Shown: positions 28,298 through 37,092 of the stretch, in pieces
How the letters are laid out: each line of letters starts with the position of its first letter
Numbering within the stretch: the first letter of the stretch is position 1
Source: Burkholderiales bacterium
Lineage (GTDB): Bacteria > Pseudomonadota > Gammaproteobacteria > Burkholderiales > Eutrophovitaceae
Length of the DNA stretch: 64,000 nucleotides
Assembly (NCBI GenBank): GCA_028379895.1
Contig: JAOEKQ010000005.1
Location: forward strand, 1-64,000
Reading direction: 5' to 3'
Position numbers and translations under genes: made by a program
The notes under the pieces: model-generated
Seen by the model: only the letters and a program-made list of their open reading frames with translations
What the model was told of the DNA's origin: nothing
Databases searched by the model: none

Positions 28298-28485
28298 GAA
28301 TCCCTCACTCTCCGCCACCCTATTTTCAGTTGATTTAATCTATATAAATCAATAAGTTACAAAGTCATAATTTCTGGCTTCGTACCACACCTTTGTACCA
28401 ATTTGTACCCTTTATTCCACCCCTAAACACCCCGGGGGGAGGGTCTACACAGGGTTACGTGATCTATAGGTAGCTTGGGAGATAT
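28298..28485. repeat. Right attachment repeat (attR-like) and dispersed repeat copy R4
   Basis: 28298-28326 is an exact direct repeat of the tRNA-Ser 3' end. It is followed by TTTGTACC repeats at 28392 and 28402 (TTCGTACC at 28379) and module C at 28423-28485. Similarity to the sequence behind the intact tRNA continues, with gaps, for nearly 190 bases. R4 therefore has the layout of a second island's left end. Confidence 0.83.
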
Positions 28486-28509
28486 AAAAAAGGCGTCAAT
28501 TAAGACGCC
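28486..28509 (-). terminator. Terminator of the gene at 28537
   Basis: A GGCGTC (28492-28497) / GACGCC (28504-28509) stem with a six-base loop. On the minus strand it is followed by a T-run that borders module C. Same layout as the terminator at 22120-22148. Confidence 0.75.
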
Positions 28510-28536
28510 CTCTTTTGAGTGACTCCTAAACCGAAA

Positions 28537-29031
28537 TCACAGCTCGTAATCGCACTCCATGTTGGTAACGTGCAGGTCGGCATTCAAGTACTTAATATTG
28601 TATGAACATGCTCCGCTAATTCCCTGCAGCTTCCCAGTACCTCCAGAAATCTTCGCTACGCCATCTCCCTTTGCACCGGAAGCCGCAACATCACCAGCTT
28701 TTCTCTCAAACCGCATAAACATCTTAGAATCGAGCTCCGTATAATGGGCGGAGCATTCCGCAACTATATCTCTACCTGCAGAATGCTTCTTGACACTGAC
28801 AATACAGACCGAGGTATTAGTCATACCAGTTTGGATCACTCCACTACCACTTACTATGGACGCAGCGCCTGTTAAGTATCCAGACATTAGCGTTCCATCA
28901 TTTACTTCAATTGATTTCCATTCGGAATTCGCCACAGCAACACTATGATAAGAGCCACCCGCTGCGTGTACAGCAAGACCGATCAAACCAAAAACAAAAA
29001 CCAATCCTCTTAATATTCTCTGACAATTCAT
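28537..29031 (-). CDS. Predicted exported protein with GGTGK-type motif
   Basis: 164 residues. A signal peptide (ILRGLVFVFGLIGLAVHA) precedes a beta-rich domain. The motif GGTGKLQGISGACSY near residue 129 recurs as GGTGKYAGITG in the partial gene at the right edge of the window, so the two appear to be distant paralogs. Four cysteines lie in the mature part. Function unknown. It ends next to repeat R4 and its hairpin. Confidence 0.65.
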   Translation of the reverse strand: MNCQRILRGLVFVFGLIGLAVHAAGGSYHSVAVANSEWKSIEVNDGTLMSGYLTGAASIVSGSGVIQTGMTNTSVCIVSVKKHSAGRDIVAECSAHYTELDSKMFMRFERKAGDVAASGAKGDGVAKISGGTGKLQGISGACSYNIKYLNADLHVTNMECDYEL

Positions 29032-29242
29032 CTTGTAACCTCCAAATAGGTATAAAAATTAAACTGAAACAGCATTGAAAACTGCAATATATTTTAATTT
29101 AAAAAAACACAATATAATCAATAAAGCAAATTGGTGACAGGCTCTCCTGTCATAAATGCAGTAAATGTCACGGATGAACTAAGAGGTAAAAATAGAGTGT
29201 GTAAATGCCATACAATAGTCATACTTAAGTCATTGTTTTATA

Positions 29243-29271
29243 TTGACTTATTGATTATTTTGTGGTATAAT
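29243..29271 (+). promoter_or_regulatory. Strong sigma-70 promoter
   Basis: TTGACT (29243-29248), an exact 17-bp spacer, and a perfect TATAAT (29266-29271). A short inverted repeat, AATAC-GCA-GTATT, overlaps the likely start region. It points at the interrupted reading frame starting at 29355, about 75 bases beyond the expected transcription start. Confidence 0.75.
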
Positions 29272-29354
29272 ACGCAGTATTAAAAGCTGATAACTCGGAT
29301 TGTTCGAGCCAGCGTAATTCAAGCAATTAAACCCTTCATGAAAGGAGAATTACG

Positions 29355-29762
29355 TTGTCTCAATCCAATCAAAATACACCCTACTCTAAGTCCTCTAACG
29401 GGGATGATTTCGTCTTAAAAGAAGACCACCTAGGGGTTTATGCCACCTCACCAAATAGAAACGATCCCAGCCCCTCACAGCACGGTATGAGAGGATCAGA
29501 GGGGCATATATCAGGTGACTGAAACAAGGCTATCGTGGGAAGACAAAGAGCAATCACTGCGGGTAATCAACTCAAACAGGATTGGTTAGATGCTGAACAT
29601 TGGAGAGCGTTAGCTAAGAAACGTAACTATCGTCTTCCTCATTAGTATCTCCCACTGACTGCAACTGGTATGGAAGAAGTACTGCATGATCTGAATTTAG
29701 GTAGAGACTTCTTCAGAAAATGTTTTGATTCTAAGCTAAAGAGTTTTCAATCTTTGATATAA
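29355..29762 (+). pseudogene. Reading frame with two in-frame stops (unidentified protein)
   Basis: A TTG start 8-9 bases behind AAAGGAG opens a frame of 55 codons that meets TGA (29520). The same frame continues for 40 codons to TAG (29643) and then 38 codons to TAA (29760). The segments after the stops read like real protein: QLKQDWLDAEHWRALAKKR and LPLTATGMEEVLHDLNLG. So one 136-codon gene appears to carry two nonsense codons. It overlaps the 3' end of the converging racemase gene. Family not recognised; decay is likelier than recoding. Confidence 0.5.
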
Positions 29763-30837
29763 CGCCTAATTCTGTACTTGATGCATTATCATGAACAAAG
29801 GTCTTAACGTCATGAGAGTTCGATGCACGAGCGAGCGCGCTGTAGTTTAGCGAGAACTTAATATCCGAATGCATTCGGCAATCTCGGATCGAACTATGAA
29901 CGATCATGTGATCGCTAGTGGCACCGATAATATGTAGACCATGCGGCGATTGAAGGCCGCTGATATCAGTATCTTGTGTGCCGATTGCCAATACAAGTCG
30001 AGTACATTCGCCACTCAATTGCTTACTAGACTGTAATGTTATATCTGTCGGCGTTGACTCAATAATCTCGGCAAATAACGCTACTGCATCTTGATGCAAC
30101 CCTTGAATTGAATCGTGTGTAATAGGATCTATACCAAGAAAAATTGACTCTCCGAGACGAAGGTTTTCCACTCGGCCCATAGATGATGAGGATAAAGCCC
30201 AAGACAAAGCTGATGAGCCTCCTGTTGAATTAAAGTTAAAGGCTCTGCCGCATGCTTTCTCACTTGCCACTACTAAATCGGTGAATTGGAGCATACTCGC
30301 GATAGATGGCGCCGCTCCGTTCAAACAGCCAGCGTTTGTAGCTAGACCGACTAGGGAAATACCAGGTAAATTTTTAATTTCAGAAATCATATGCGGCACA
30401 TGTATTGGAAGGATCCCGTCACGGCCATCTCCCATTTCTATAATTAGCACCACACCATGTTGATGACGCAGTTTAATAGCGGCTTTAGAAAGCTTTTTGA
30501 TGGTACTTAAATCGCTGTTATAACTAACCTCACAATATTTGATGACCCCGCTGATTTGATGCGCGAGAGGTGAACGAATCATAATCATAGGACAAGAGAT
30601 ACCAGCCATTCGCATTCGAGAAATGTTAGATAAACGAGAGTCTGCTAACTGAGTAGCCCCACCCTCGAGCATTGCCCGAGCAACTGCAGGATTTCCCCCA
30701 ACTCCCTTCGTAACCCCCGTAACGGTAGCTCTGCGATTACCCAACGCTTTAGCCAACCAGGCAGTATTTTCACGAACCTTATTTAAGTCTATCTCCACAC
30801 GTAATCCGTCCCTAACCATCAATTGGTTAAAGGCCAT
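29731..30837 (-). CDS. Alanine/ornithine racemase-family PLP enzyme
   Basis: 368 residues with the alanine-racemase-type TIM barrel. The PLP lysine sits in TVTGVTKGVGGNPAVARAML near residue 44, followed by LADSRLSNI, as in ornithine-racemase-like proteins. The segments GRDGILP and FNSTGGSSALSW complete the phosphate-binding side. Its start overlaps the end of the DUF1611 gene by 19 bp, so both are made together. It probably racemises an amino acid; the substrate is open. Confidence 0.78.
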   Translation of the reverse strand: MAFNQLMVRDGLRVEIDLNKVRENTAWLAKALGNRRATVTGVTKGVGGNPAVARAMLEGGATQLADSRLSNISRMRMAGISCPMIMIRSPLAHQISGVIKYCEVSYNSDLSTIKKLSKAAIKLRHQHGVVLIIEMGDGRDGILPIHVPHMISEIKNLPGISLVGLATNAGCLNGAAPSIASMLQFTDLVVASEKACGRAFNFNSTGGSSALSWALSSSSMGRVENLRLGESIFLGIDPITHDSIQGLHQDAVALFAEIIESTPTDITLQSSKQLSGECTRLVLAIGTQDTDISGLQSPHGLHIIGATSDHMIVHSSIRDCRMHSDIKFSLNYSALARASNSHDVKTFVHDNASSTELGVISKIENSLA

Positions 30838-31907
30838 TTAAGATCGCTAAATGAATCAATAACCAAAGCTGCTAATGTTTCTTGCGAGCTTCGCAAAGGG
30901 TCAAGGACTGGGAGTCCAAAGGTATCCCTGTACTTTAATATGGCGTACTTTACCTCCGCATCGGACATATACTCGTGGTTAATGGTGATCCCAATTACCT
31001 TTGTATTACTAAAACTTTCAATCATTAGTATCTCATCAGCTAATTCTGGAACGCACATACTTGGGAAATCACAACGGTACTGGCGCTTTGGTGCATGCTG
31101 TAGGATCACTCCATTAGGTTGACTACCTCTAAGAATCAACGCAGAAGTACAAAACGCCGGGTGACTTAAGGCCCCTTGACCTTCAACTAAAATAACATCC
31201 AATTCACACTCCTTCGCCGCCCGGGTAATGCACGACTCCAATTCCCCTGCACAAAACTGAGATGGCAACGCATCCATTACAACTCCGTATCGAGCTCCTT
31301 GCATCAAGCCGGTTTGTCCTGTCGCAATGAGTGTAGTTTTTATCCTCTGAGAATTTAAAGAACTATCCAAAATTGTAGCGGTGGTTCTTTTACCAATGGC
31401 GCAATCAGTACCCATGACAACAATACGCTTTGCCTCCACCAAACCAACTGATCCATCAAATACCCGTAACTCATGATTTGGTTTCGGCTTGCGCACATCA
31501 TAAATAGTCACATCGTTTTTTGTGGCCAACTCAATAAAAGTAACGTCTTCAGTAAGAAACTCATGTAACCCACAAACTACGTCCATTCCTTGAGAGATTA
31601 CGTGGGTAATCACATCTCGATCCCTTTGTGACAAACGTCCGTTAGCAGGCGCCAAACCGTAAATAAAGACTTCTGGCTTGAGATCATTAAGATTTAATGC
31701 CTCGCTAATATTTCGAACAACTGGAATATCATTTGCATCTCCGAACAAATCAGATCCACTGTCTGTGCCAGCTTTGCTAGAGTCAATTACCGATAAAATA
31801 CGATACGCATCACACCGGTGAATCAATCCATTTGCTGTTTTACCGTCCACCTTGCCAAAATTTCCTTCACAATAAATCACTGCAGTAGGCTTACCAGGAC
31901 CATTCAT
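30819..31907 (-). CDS. DUF1611 (DgcN-like) P-loop protein
   Basis: 362 residues: a Rossmann-like N-domain, then a P-loop domain with VMGTDCAIGKRTT near residue 170 and LVEGQGALSHPAF near 245, typical of the DUF1611 family. A member of this family, DgcN, has been described as a D-glutamate N-acetyltransferase working with the racemase DgcA. Here the partner is a PLP racemase instead, encoded in an overlapping gene downstream. A role in D-amino-acid metabolism is inferred. Confidence 0.75.
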   Translation of the reverse strand: MNGPGKPTAVIYCEGNFGKVDGKTANGLIHRCDAYRILSVIDSSKAGTDSGSDLFGDANDIPVVRNISEALNLNDLKPEVFIYGLAPANGRLSQRDRDVITHVISQGMDVVCGLHEFLTEDVTFIELATKNDVTIYDVRKPKPNHELRVFDGSVGLVEAKRIVVMGTDCAIGKRTTATILDSSLNSQRIKTTLIATGQTGLMQGARYGVVMDALPSQFCAGELESCITRAAKECELDVILVEGQGALSHPAFCTSALILRGSQPNGVILQHAPKRQYRCDFPSMCVPELADEILMIESFSNTKVIGITINHEYMSDAEVKYAILKYRDTFGLPVLDPLRSSQETLAALVIDSFSDLKWPLTN

Positions 31908-32550
31908 AAGCTGGGTATTGTTTGCGAGCCATTAATTTCAATGATGGCGATTGTTTTCATTACCTTTTCCTTTTCTTATTTAAATAGACAGATTTTTATG
32001 CACAGAGACAATTAAGTTTTCTATCAAAATCCGATCGAGTGAACGGCCTGGAATAGTGATAAAAACCAATCATCATTGTTCGATCATTACACTTGTTTGT
32101 TGTGAATCGTAAATGATAAATATCAGAATATTCACGCAAAGGTATGACCATTACGTCATTACTGAGAATGCTCGGTTTTATTGGTCCATATAGTCCTACC
32201 AGGGCAGCTATGAGCTAAGAGCAATAGAAGCTATTGTTGTTACGCTACGGACAGTATTTCGACTAGCGATAAACATCATCGCAAATATTAACTAAAGCCA
32301 TGCCATTGGAAGAGCGCTTCTAAGCGTCAGTAGACATATACATATAGATTTATCATTTAGAGGGACTAATCGCTAACACTAATTAATAGAGTTGATGAAT
32401 CGATCAATCAATATTTTTGCTGGTGACCCACACTTAACATCAGGCTGATGGATACTATTAATCGTTTAGAAGATTAATCTCTCTTGTGCGGTTACGTTTT
32501 ACCTTTAGTAACAAACAATATAAGTTGCTACGTGCAAATCTTAGCTTATT
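31908..32550. other. Long AT-rich intergenic region
   Basis: About 640 bases without a convincing coding frame or RNA gene. It lies upstream of the DUF1611 gene, whose promoter must be near 31910-32100, and leads into repeat module A. Confidence 0.5.
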
Positions 32551-32742
32551 TAATTATAAAAATCAATGACTTCTGATAAAGAATAAAGTTGGCTCAGCCA
32601 TCTTTAGCGTTGATCACGAAACCAATCAAAGGGATTAATATGATTTATTATCACTAAATCAAGGGAATAACGATAAGCGCTCTGGAACATATTCTCGTAA
32701 CCCTAACTTGGTTTGGATTACGGGAAAATATGAATAATTTAT
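32551..32742. repeat. Dispersed repeat module A, copy 1
   Basis: 192 bases that align without gaps to 40763-40954; I estimate roughly 85 percent identity by eye. The best conserved core is about 57 bases from ATCTTTAGCGTTGATCAC through GGATTAATATGATT to TTATCACTA. Copy 1 is directly followed by module B (R5). No open frame is shared between the copies, so it is non-coding. Confidence 0.75.
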
Positions 32743-32755
32743 CGGAATATCGACG

Positions 32756-32998
32756 GCAGAAGCCACTCAATTGCCACACCCCCGCCTCTATAAAAGCACA
32801 ACACCTCGTTAATCTAACCACTTCTCCCTTCTTCCTAGGGGACCTCAAGCAGTCTAGGTGTCGATCTAGTAGCGATCGATGTGCTTCTCCAAAGGCACAG
32901 GCTGTTCTGAGGTTCTCACCTTTTTTTCTAGTTAATTAAAGAGGAAGACCAGGAGTATTTCTGATGAGAACCACACACCCCTAGGGGAGCGTCTACCT
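32756..32998. repeat. Dispersed repeat copy R5 (module B plus partial module C)
   Basis: 32756-32968 matches module B of R2 over its full length (CAGAAGCC...CAATTGCCACAC, GTTAATCTAACCACT, AGCGATCGAT, TCTCACCTTTTTTT, TATTTCTGATGAGA). A shortened module C follows (ACACCCCTAGGGGAGCGTCTAC). It ends about 35 bases before the stop of the minus-strand hydrolase gene. Confidence 0.75.
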
Positions 32999-33033
32999 AA
33001 ACCGATAGAACTGCTCAAAACCATTATCAATCT

Positions 33034-33936
33034 CTAAGTAATGGATTTAATAAATTTAAGTTGAATTTCTATTGCTTCATAAAATAAAGGCGTATGGGGA
33101 TAGAGAGCACCAAAATGACCCCCGTCAATTTCATAAATTTGCTTTTTACTTTTCACCCTTCTAAACACTTCTGACTGAACTTCAATACTAATTTGCGGCA
33201 TTTCATCTTGCTTACCAACCATCATTAGCACTGGTGCTTTTATGAATGGTGCTGTAACTAAAGGAGAGAAAGGAACGTCGGTTTCCGGAATGACGCGTGT
33301 AACTCTATTCTCCCAACCGCTATTCCATTGACCGCCCTGCTCTATAAACCAGCGGAACGCTTGTATTGGTTTAAGTAAAGATGGACTGTTGTCTTGGTCA
33401 GACGAAACAACTGGCATTGGCCCTTCTCGAACCGAGTGTCTCAGCTTATCAAATTCGCCAGCATTAAATATGGTTTTTAAGGCTGTTAGGCTTTCTTTTG
33501 GATTTTTAAACTCTAAGACATTTACTCCACACGATGCAGCAAATGAAATTGTGCCACACAAGCCATTAACCAAGCCAGCCACCACTAAAACCAACATACC
33601 CGAAAAACTGTCGCCCCAAAGTATAATTTTTCCGTTATGCGATTCCACTTGTGATTTTACAAATTCAACAGCATCTGCCACACCTTTGCCTTGCACCCAA
33701 GGATTTATTGTTTGCCTGACCTTACCTTCACTTCTTCCGAAACCAACGTGATCAAATAAAAAAACATTAAAACCATTTTTCTGAAACTCCTCAGCATAAC
33801 TAGATAGAGCCATCGAAATAGTTGCAGAGGTTCCATGGCACATGACGATACAAGGAGAGATTGTTGGTTCTTTTGTTGAGTACCAGCGGCCTCTTAAAAT
33901 TACACCTTCGGAAATAAACTCCTGTTCAGCGAACAT
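33034..33936 (-). CDS. Alpha/beta hydrolase
   Basis: About 300 residues. The oxyanion region VMCHGTSATISM, nucleophile elbow WGDSFSGML near residue 108, acid in VGKQDEM and histidine in DGGHFGALYP make a full catalytic triad. The start at 33936 is supported by GGAG 8 bases upstream; a GTG three codons earlier is less likely. No signal peptide, so cytoplasmic. Probably an esterase or acylhydrolase. Substrate unknown. Confidence 0.83.
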   Translation of the reverse strand: MFAEQEFISEGVILRGRWYSTKEPTISPCIVMCHGTSATISMALSSYAEEFQKNGFNVFLFDHVGFGRSEGKVRQTINPWVQGKGVADAVEFVKSQVESHNGKIILWGDSFSGMLVLVVAGLVNGLCGTISFAASCGVNVLEFKNPKESLTALKTIFNAGEFDKLRHSVREGPMPVVSSDQDNSPSLLKPIQAFRWFIEQGGQWNSGWENRVTRVIPETDVPFSPLVTAPFIKAPVLMMVGKQDEMPQISIEVQSEVFRRVKSKKQIYEIDGGHFGALYPHTPLFYEAIEIQLKFIKSIT

Positions 33937-34003
33937 ATAAATCACTCCATATTTTCGTTAGCGTTGAACGATAGCCCAAAAAATTTTTTGCGACCAAACA
34001 TAT

Positions 34004-34420
34004 TTACTTTCGTGGCCGACCACTAGGGTAACTGTCAATCGACTCATTGATATTCGCACACCGAACTTTATCTTTCGTGTAAATTTCAGCGGTAGGTTCT
34101 AGCCACGACATATCGTCAAAGCCTCCCGCTTTAATATGTAACATTTCCGGTGCCATATGGACCTCCGAGAAAATTGGCGACCCACAGTTACTACAGAACG
34201 TACGTTTGACAGGCATGCCTGAATCACCAGTTGACTCATAAGTTTTGAGAAATCCCGGATTCTGAATATAAACTTGCTCCTTCGCATAACTTGCCACTAT
34301 TGAATAGGGAGTGCTTGTCTGCTTTTTGCAATCATTACAATGGCAATAGATTACTCTCACTGGATCACCAACTATTTCATACCGTGTTTCACCACACAGA
34401 CAGCCTCCAATACGTTTCAT
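34004..34420 (-). CDS. GFA-family (glutathione-dependent formaldehyde-activating-like) protein
   Basis: About 138 residues with the zinc-ligand pattern of the family: GGCLCGETRYEI, then CHCNDCKKQTSTPYS and FCSNCGSPIFSE. I prefer the ATG at 34420, which has GGGGAAG just upstream, over earlier in-frame starts up to 34447. Family members bind zinc; the glutathione-formaldehyde reaction is shown only for some, so the substrate here is open. Confidence 0.85.
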   Translation of the reverse strand: MKRIGGCLCGETRYEIVGDPVRVIYCHCNDCKKQTSTPYSIVASYAKEQVYIQNPGFLKTYESTGDSGMPVKRTFCSNCGSPIFSEVHMAPEMLHIKAGGFDDMSWLEPTAEIYTKDKVRCANINESIDSYPSGRPRK

Positions 34421-34938
34421 AGTCTTCCCCATTTTTTTGTCCATCAACAGTTAAAATAAAACCCTCGCCTTTTTATCATCGATGCAAGATCTTAAGCCGC
34501 CTCTCGTTAACGTCCAACCTTATAAATCAGCTCTTCCCTAGTTACCTATACCCATCATATGCTGATGATGTCTCAGCCATTTTCTGCATATTTGCCACGC
34601 AGCCACAGCGATAAGGGCTTTAGACTCAGCTTCGGTTATACTATGCCTGTTTAAAAAACGCTGACCAAAGTCTCGTCTCTTCGAAAGCTCTATAAGCTCT
34701 AATAGAATTTGGAGACGAGCGTAGCAGAGAACGAAGCGTTTATGAATAAATGGTGGCATATAAATTTTCACTTTTGCGCAACCTTCATTGGTTACATGTT
34801 TTACTTATAGACTCAGTAATATAAATGCTTATAAGGCTTTGAAGATAAACAACAGAGGGTCCGTGACTTTTCGGCACCTTTTTTTAATTTCAAGCGATAC
34901 GAAGAATCCGATCAAACTCATCACCTCCGAAGAAGCTT
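34421..34938. other. Intergenic region
   Basis: About 500 bases upstream of egtD and of the GFA gene. A 77-codon minus-strand frame near 34538-34771 has no recognisable family and a weak GTG start, so I do not call it. Promoters for both flanking genes must lie here. Confidence 0.4.
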
Positions 34939-35886
34939 ATGCAACCCTCCAACGTTTTAGATAACGCCTCATCTGATCATCGTGATCTCATTCGCGAAGT
35001 AGAGATTGGCTTACTATCAGAGTCACCATCAATTTCTCCAAAATTTTTATATGACCCTCTAGGCTCGCATCTATTTACGGCCATAACCCTACTGGCAGAG
35101 TATTACCCAACCAATACTGAGAAAGATATTTTTTCCTGCTTTGAAACTCAAATTGTTGATGCGATCGGCGTTGGGGGCAACCTAATTGACTTAGGTGCTG
35201 GAAATTGTCAAAAAGCGGAATCTTTTTTCAACTCTCTAAAACCTTCTAACTATTTAGCTATTGATTTTTCAATAGAATATTTGCAAGACGCGGTAACGAA
35301 ACTTGCAGGAAAATATCCGCATATAAACGTGCAATGCATGGGTATGGATTTTTCAAAGCAAATATTGATTCCAGAATCTATTCCCGAAAAAAATCGGGTC
35401 TTTTTTTACCCTGGGTCGAGCATAGGAAATTTTCTAACTTCAGAGGCACTTCACCTCCTTCGCCAAATTAAGGATCAAGCTAAAGGCGGTGGATTATTGT
35501 TTGGGGTCGACCTGATGAAGGAAGACTCCATTTTAAAGTTAGCATATGACGATCCTTTAAAAGTTACTGCTGCTTTTAATCTCAATATTTTGAACTCGGT
35601 TAATTCACTAATAGGATCTGACTTTAAGATTGAACAATTTAGTCACAAGGTAATAATAAATCACACGGAAAGCAGAGTTGAGCTTTATCTAGAAACCCTT
35701 GAGAAAACCACTATTACCTGGCCTGGACATTCTAGAGTCCTGAAAAAAGGGGAACTAATTCACACTGAGAACTCTCACAAATATACTACTGAAACTATTA
35801 GTAATTTGTTGGATCAGGCAGGTTTTGAAAGTACTCAAATATGGACTGATCCTAAACAATATTTTGCCGTGATATACGCTCAGTGA
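34939..35886 (+). CDS. egtD: L-histidine N-alpha-methyltransferase EgtD
   Basis: EgtD trimethylates histidine to hercynine, the first step of ergothioneine synthesis, with SAM. The 315-residue protein has the family start (SPKFLYDPLGSHLFTAIT), the SAM motif LIDLGAGNCQKAESFF near residue 80, and VFFYPGSSIGNF near 155. A C-terminal DPKQYFAVIYA closes the fold. It is the first of a plus-strand series ending with egtB and a DUF938 gene. Confidence 0.93.
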   Translation: MQPSNVLDNASSDHRDLIREVEIGLLSESPSISPKFLYDPLGSHLFTAITLLAEYYPTNTEKDIFSCFETQIVDAIGVGGNLIDLGAGNCQKAESFFNSLKPSNYLAIDFSIEYLQDAVTKLAGKYPHINVQCMGMDFSKQILIPESIPEKNRVFFYPGSSIGNFLTSEALHLLRQIKDQAKGGGLLFGVDLMKEDSILKLAYDDPLKVTAAFNLNILNSVNSLIGSDFKIEQFSHKVIINHTESRVELYLETLEKTTITWPGHSRVLKKGELIHTENSHKYTTETISNLLDQAGFESTQIWTDPKQYFAVIYAQ

Positions 35887-36044
35887 AAGTAACATCAGAA
35901 ATACAAATTGTGTTGGTTCGCAGTGGTGATGAATTTTTTGTTCGCTCACCCAATTAGTTAAGTAACAAGGAACGCTTACAAACATAAAAAATGTTATCCA
36001 TCAGAGTCAAATGCTACATCTCCTAGGCAAGGTTAAGTTCCAAG

Positions 36045-37043
36045 ATGACTGATACAACCGATATCAGTGCGCCTTGGGATAAAGATAATCAAGCTTGGTG
36101 GGATTGGTATGTCGGTCTCGCCGAAAACGAAGTTAAAAATGATGCGCTAGCCAACGCTGAACCCCTTCCCAACATTGCAATTCCAAGCCTCGATGAGGTT
36201 ATGGCCGAACTGGCTGAGCCTTATCTATTAGCGAATGACCAAATCACGTTCTTTAGGGAAAATGGGTTCGTCAAGATACGGGACGTTTTTTCGCCTGGGG
36301 CAGTATTAAAACTTAGAGGCGAATTAATTAGGCTATTAAAACAAGAGTTTGAAGTGGATCCCGATGAATCCGCACATGACCGGTTTCTCAGTCTCGAAAT
36401 GATCTGGCCCGACAACCCATTAATACGTGCTTACGTATTATCACCTCGCCTAGGGCAAATTTCCGCTGATCTACTTGGAGTGCCTGCAGTTCGGCTTTAC
36501 CACGATAATGTTTTAGCAAAACAACCGGGTTGTGGCCGCACACCATGGCACTTCGACGACCATCACTTTCCACTAGATACTAATGATGTAGTTACTGCCT
36601 GGGCGCCAGCGCAACCCATTCCGATTAAAATGGGGCCTCTCGCTTTCGCTTACCCACTCGACGTTCATCAGTTGGTTGATGATGTGGTATTTGAAAAGAG
36701 CGGAACTGGCTATGACCGAGGAATAACTAAACTCTTTTCACAGCATAATGTTTCCGTTAATGAAACCCCATTCGAATTGGGCGAAGTTAGCTTTCACCAC
36801 AATTTAAGCTTCCATACCGCCTCGGGTAACTGTACTAATCGTAGCCGGATTGCTCTAGCTAACACTTATTTTCGGGACGGAGCACGGGTTATGGATGCTC
36901 CAACGATGGTTTCGGGTGATTGGCAAAAATTTATGCCAAATGTCAAACCTGGTGATATTGCCGCTAGCCCCATGAATCCAGTTTGCTGGCCAATTAATGA
37001 CGAACAATTGATAGAATCTTCTGACACTCGCGAACAAGGCTAA
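36045..37043 (+). CDS. PhyH-type Fe(II)/2-oxoglutarate dioxygenase
   Basis: 332 residues of the phytanoyl-CoA dioxygenase family. The iron ligands are visible as His169 and Asp171 in TPWHFDDHH and His257 in SFHTASG; an arginine that can bind 2-oxoglutarate follows in NRSRIAL. These enzymes hydroxylate or cleave small molecules. It lies between egtD and egtB on the same strand, so the substrate may be a histidine-betaine or related compound, but this is inference from position only. Confidence 0.85.
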   Translation: MTDTTDISAPWDKDNQAWWDWYVGLAENEVKNDALANAEPLPNIAIPSLDEVMAELAEPYLLANDQITFFRENGFVKIRDVFSPGAVLKLRGELIRLLKQEFEVDPDESAHDRFLSLEMIWPDNPLIRAYVLSPRLGQISADLLGVPAVRLYHDNVLAKQPGCGRTPWHFDDHHFPLDTNDVVTAWAPAQPIPIKMGPLAFAYPLDVHQLVDDVVFEKSGTGYDRGITKLFSQHNVSVNETPFELGEVSFHHNLSFHTASGNCTNRSRIALANTYFRDGARVMDAPTMVSGDWQKFMPNVKPGDIAASPMNPVCWPINDEQLIESSDTREQG

Positions 37044-37092
37044 TGGCCCGATTAGCCTCCACCGCTCCTTAAGTTTTAAGTAAAGACAAAAA

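Noticed and set aside
22057-28485. Integron cassette array with attC sites
   Set aside because: The repeats lie at gene 3' ends as attC sites would, but the paired core motifs RYYYAAC and GTTRRRY and the attC fold are not present, genes occur on both strands, and the repeats contain a tRNA end instead.
32654-32939. Short reading frames inside repeat copy R5 (both strands)
   Set aside because: They are not conserved in the matching part of copy R2, so they are by-products of the repeat.
34538-34771. 77-codon minus-strand frame starting with GTG
   Set aside because: No recognisable family, weak ribosome site, composition not clearly protein-like. Left as unsupported.
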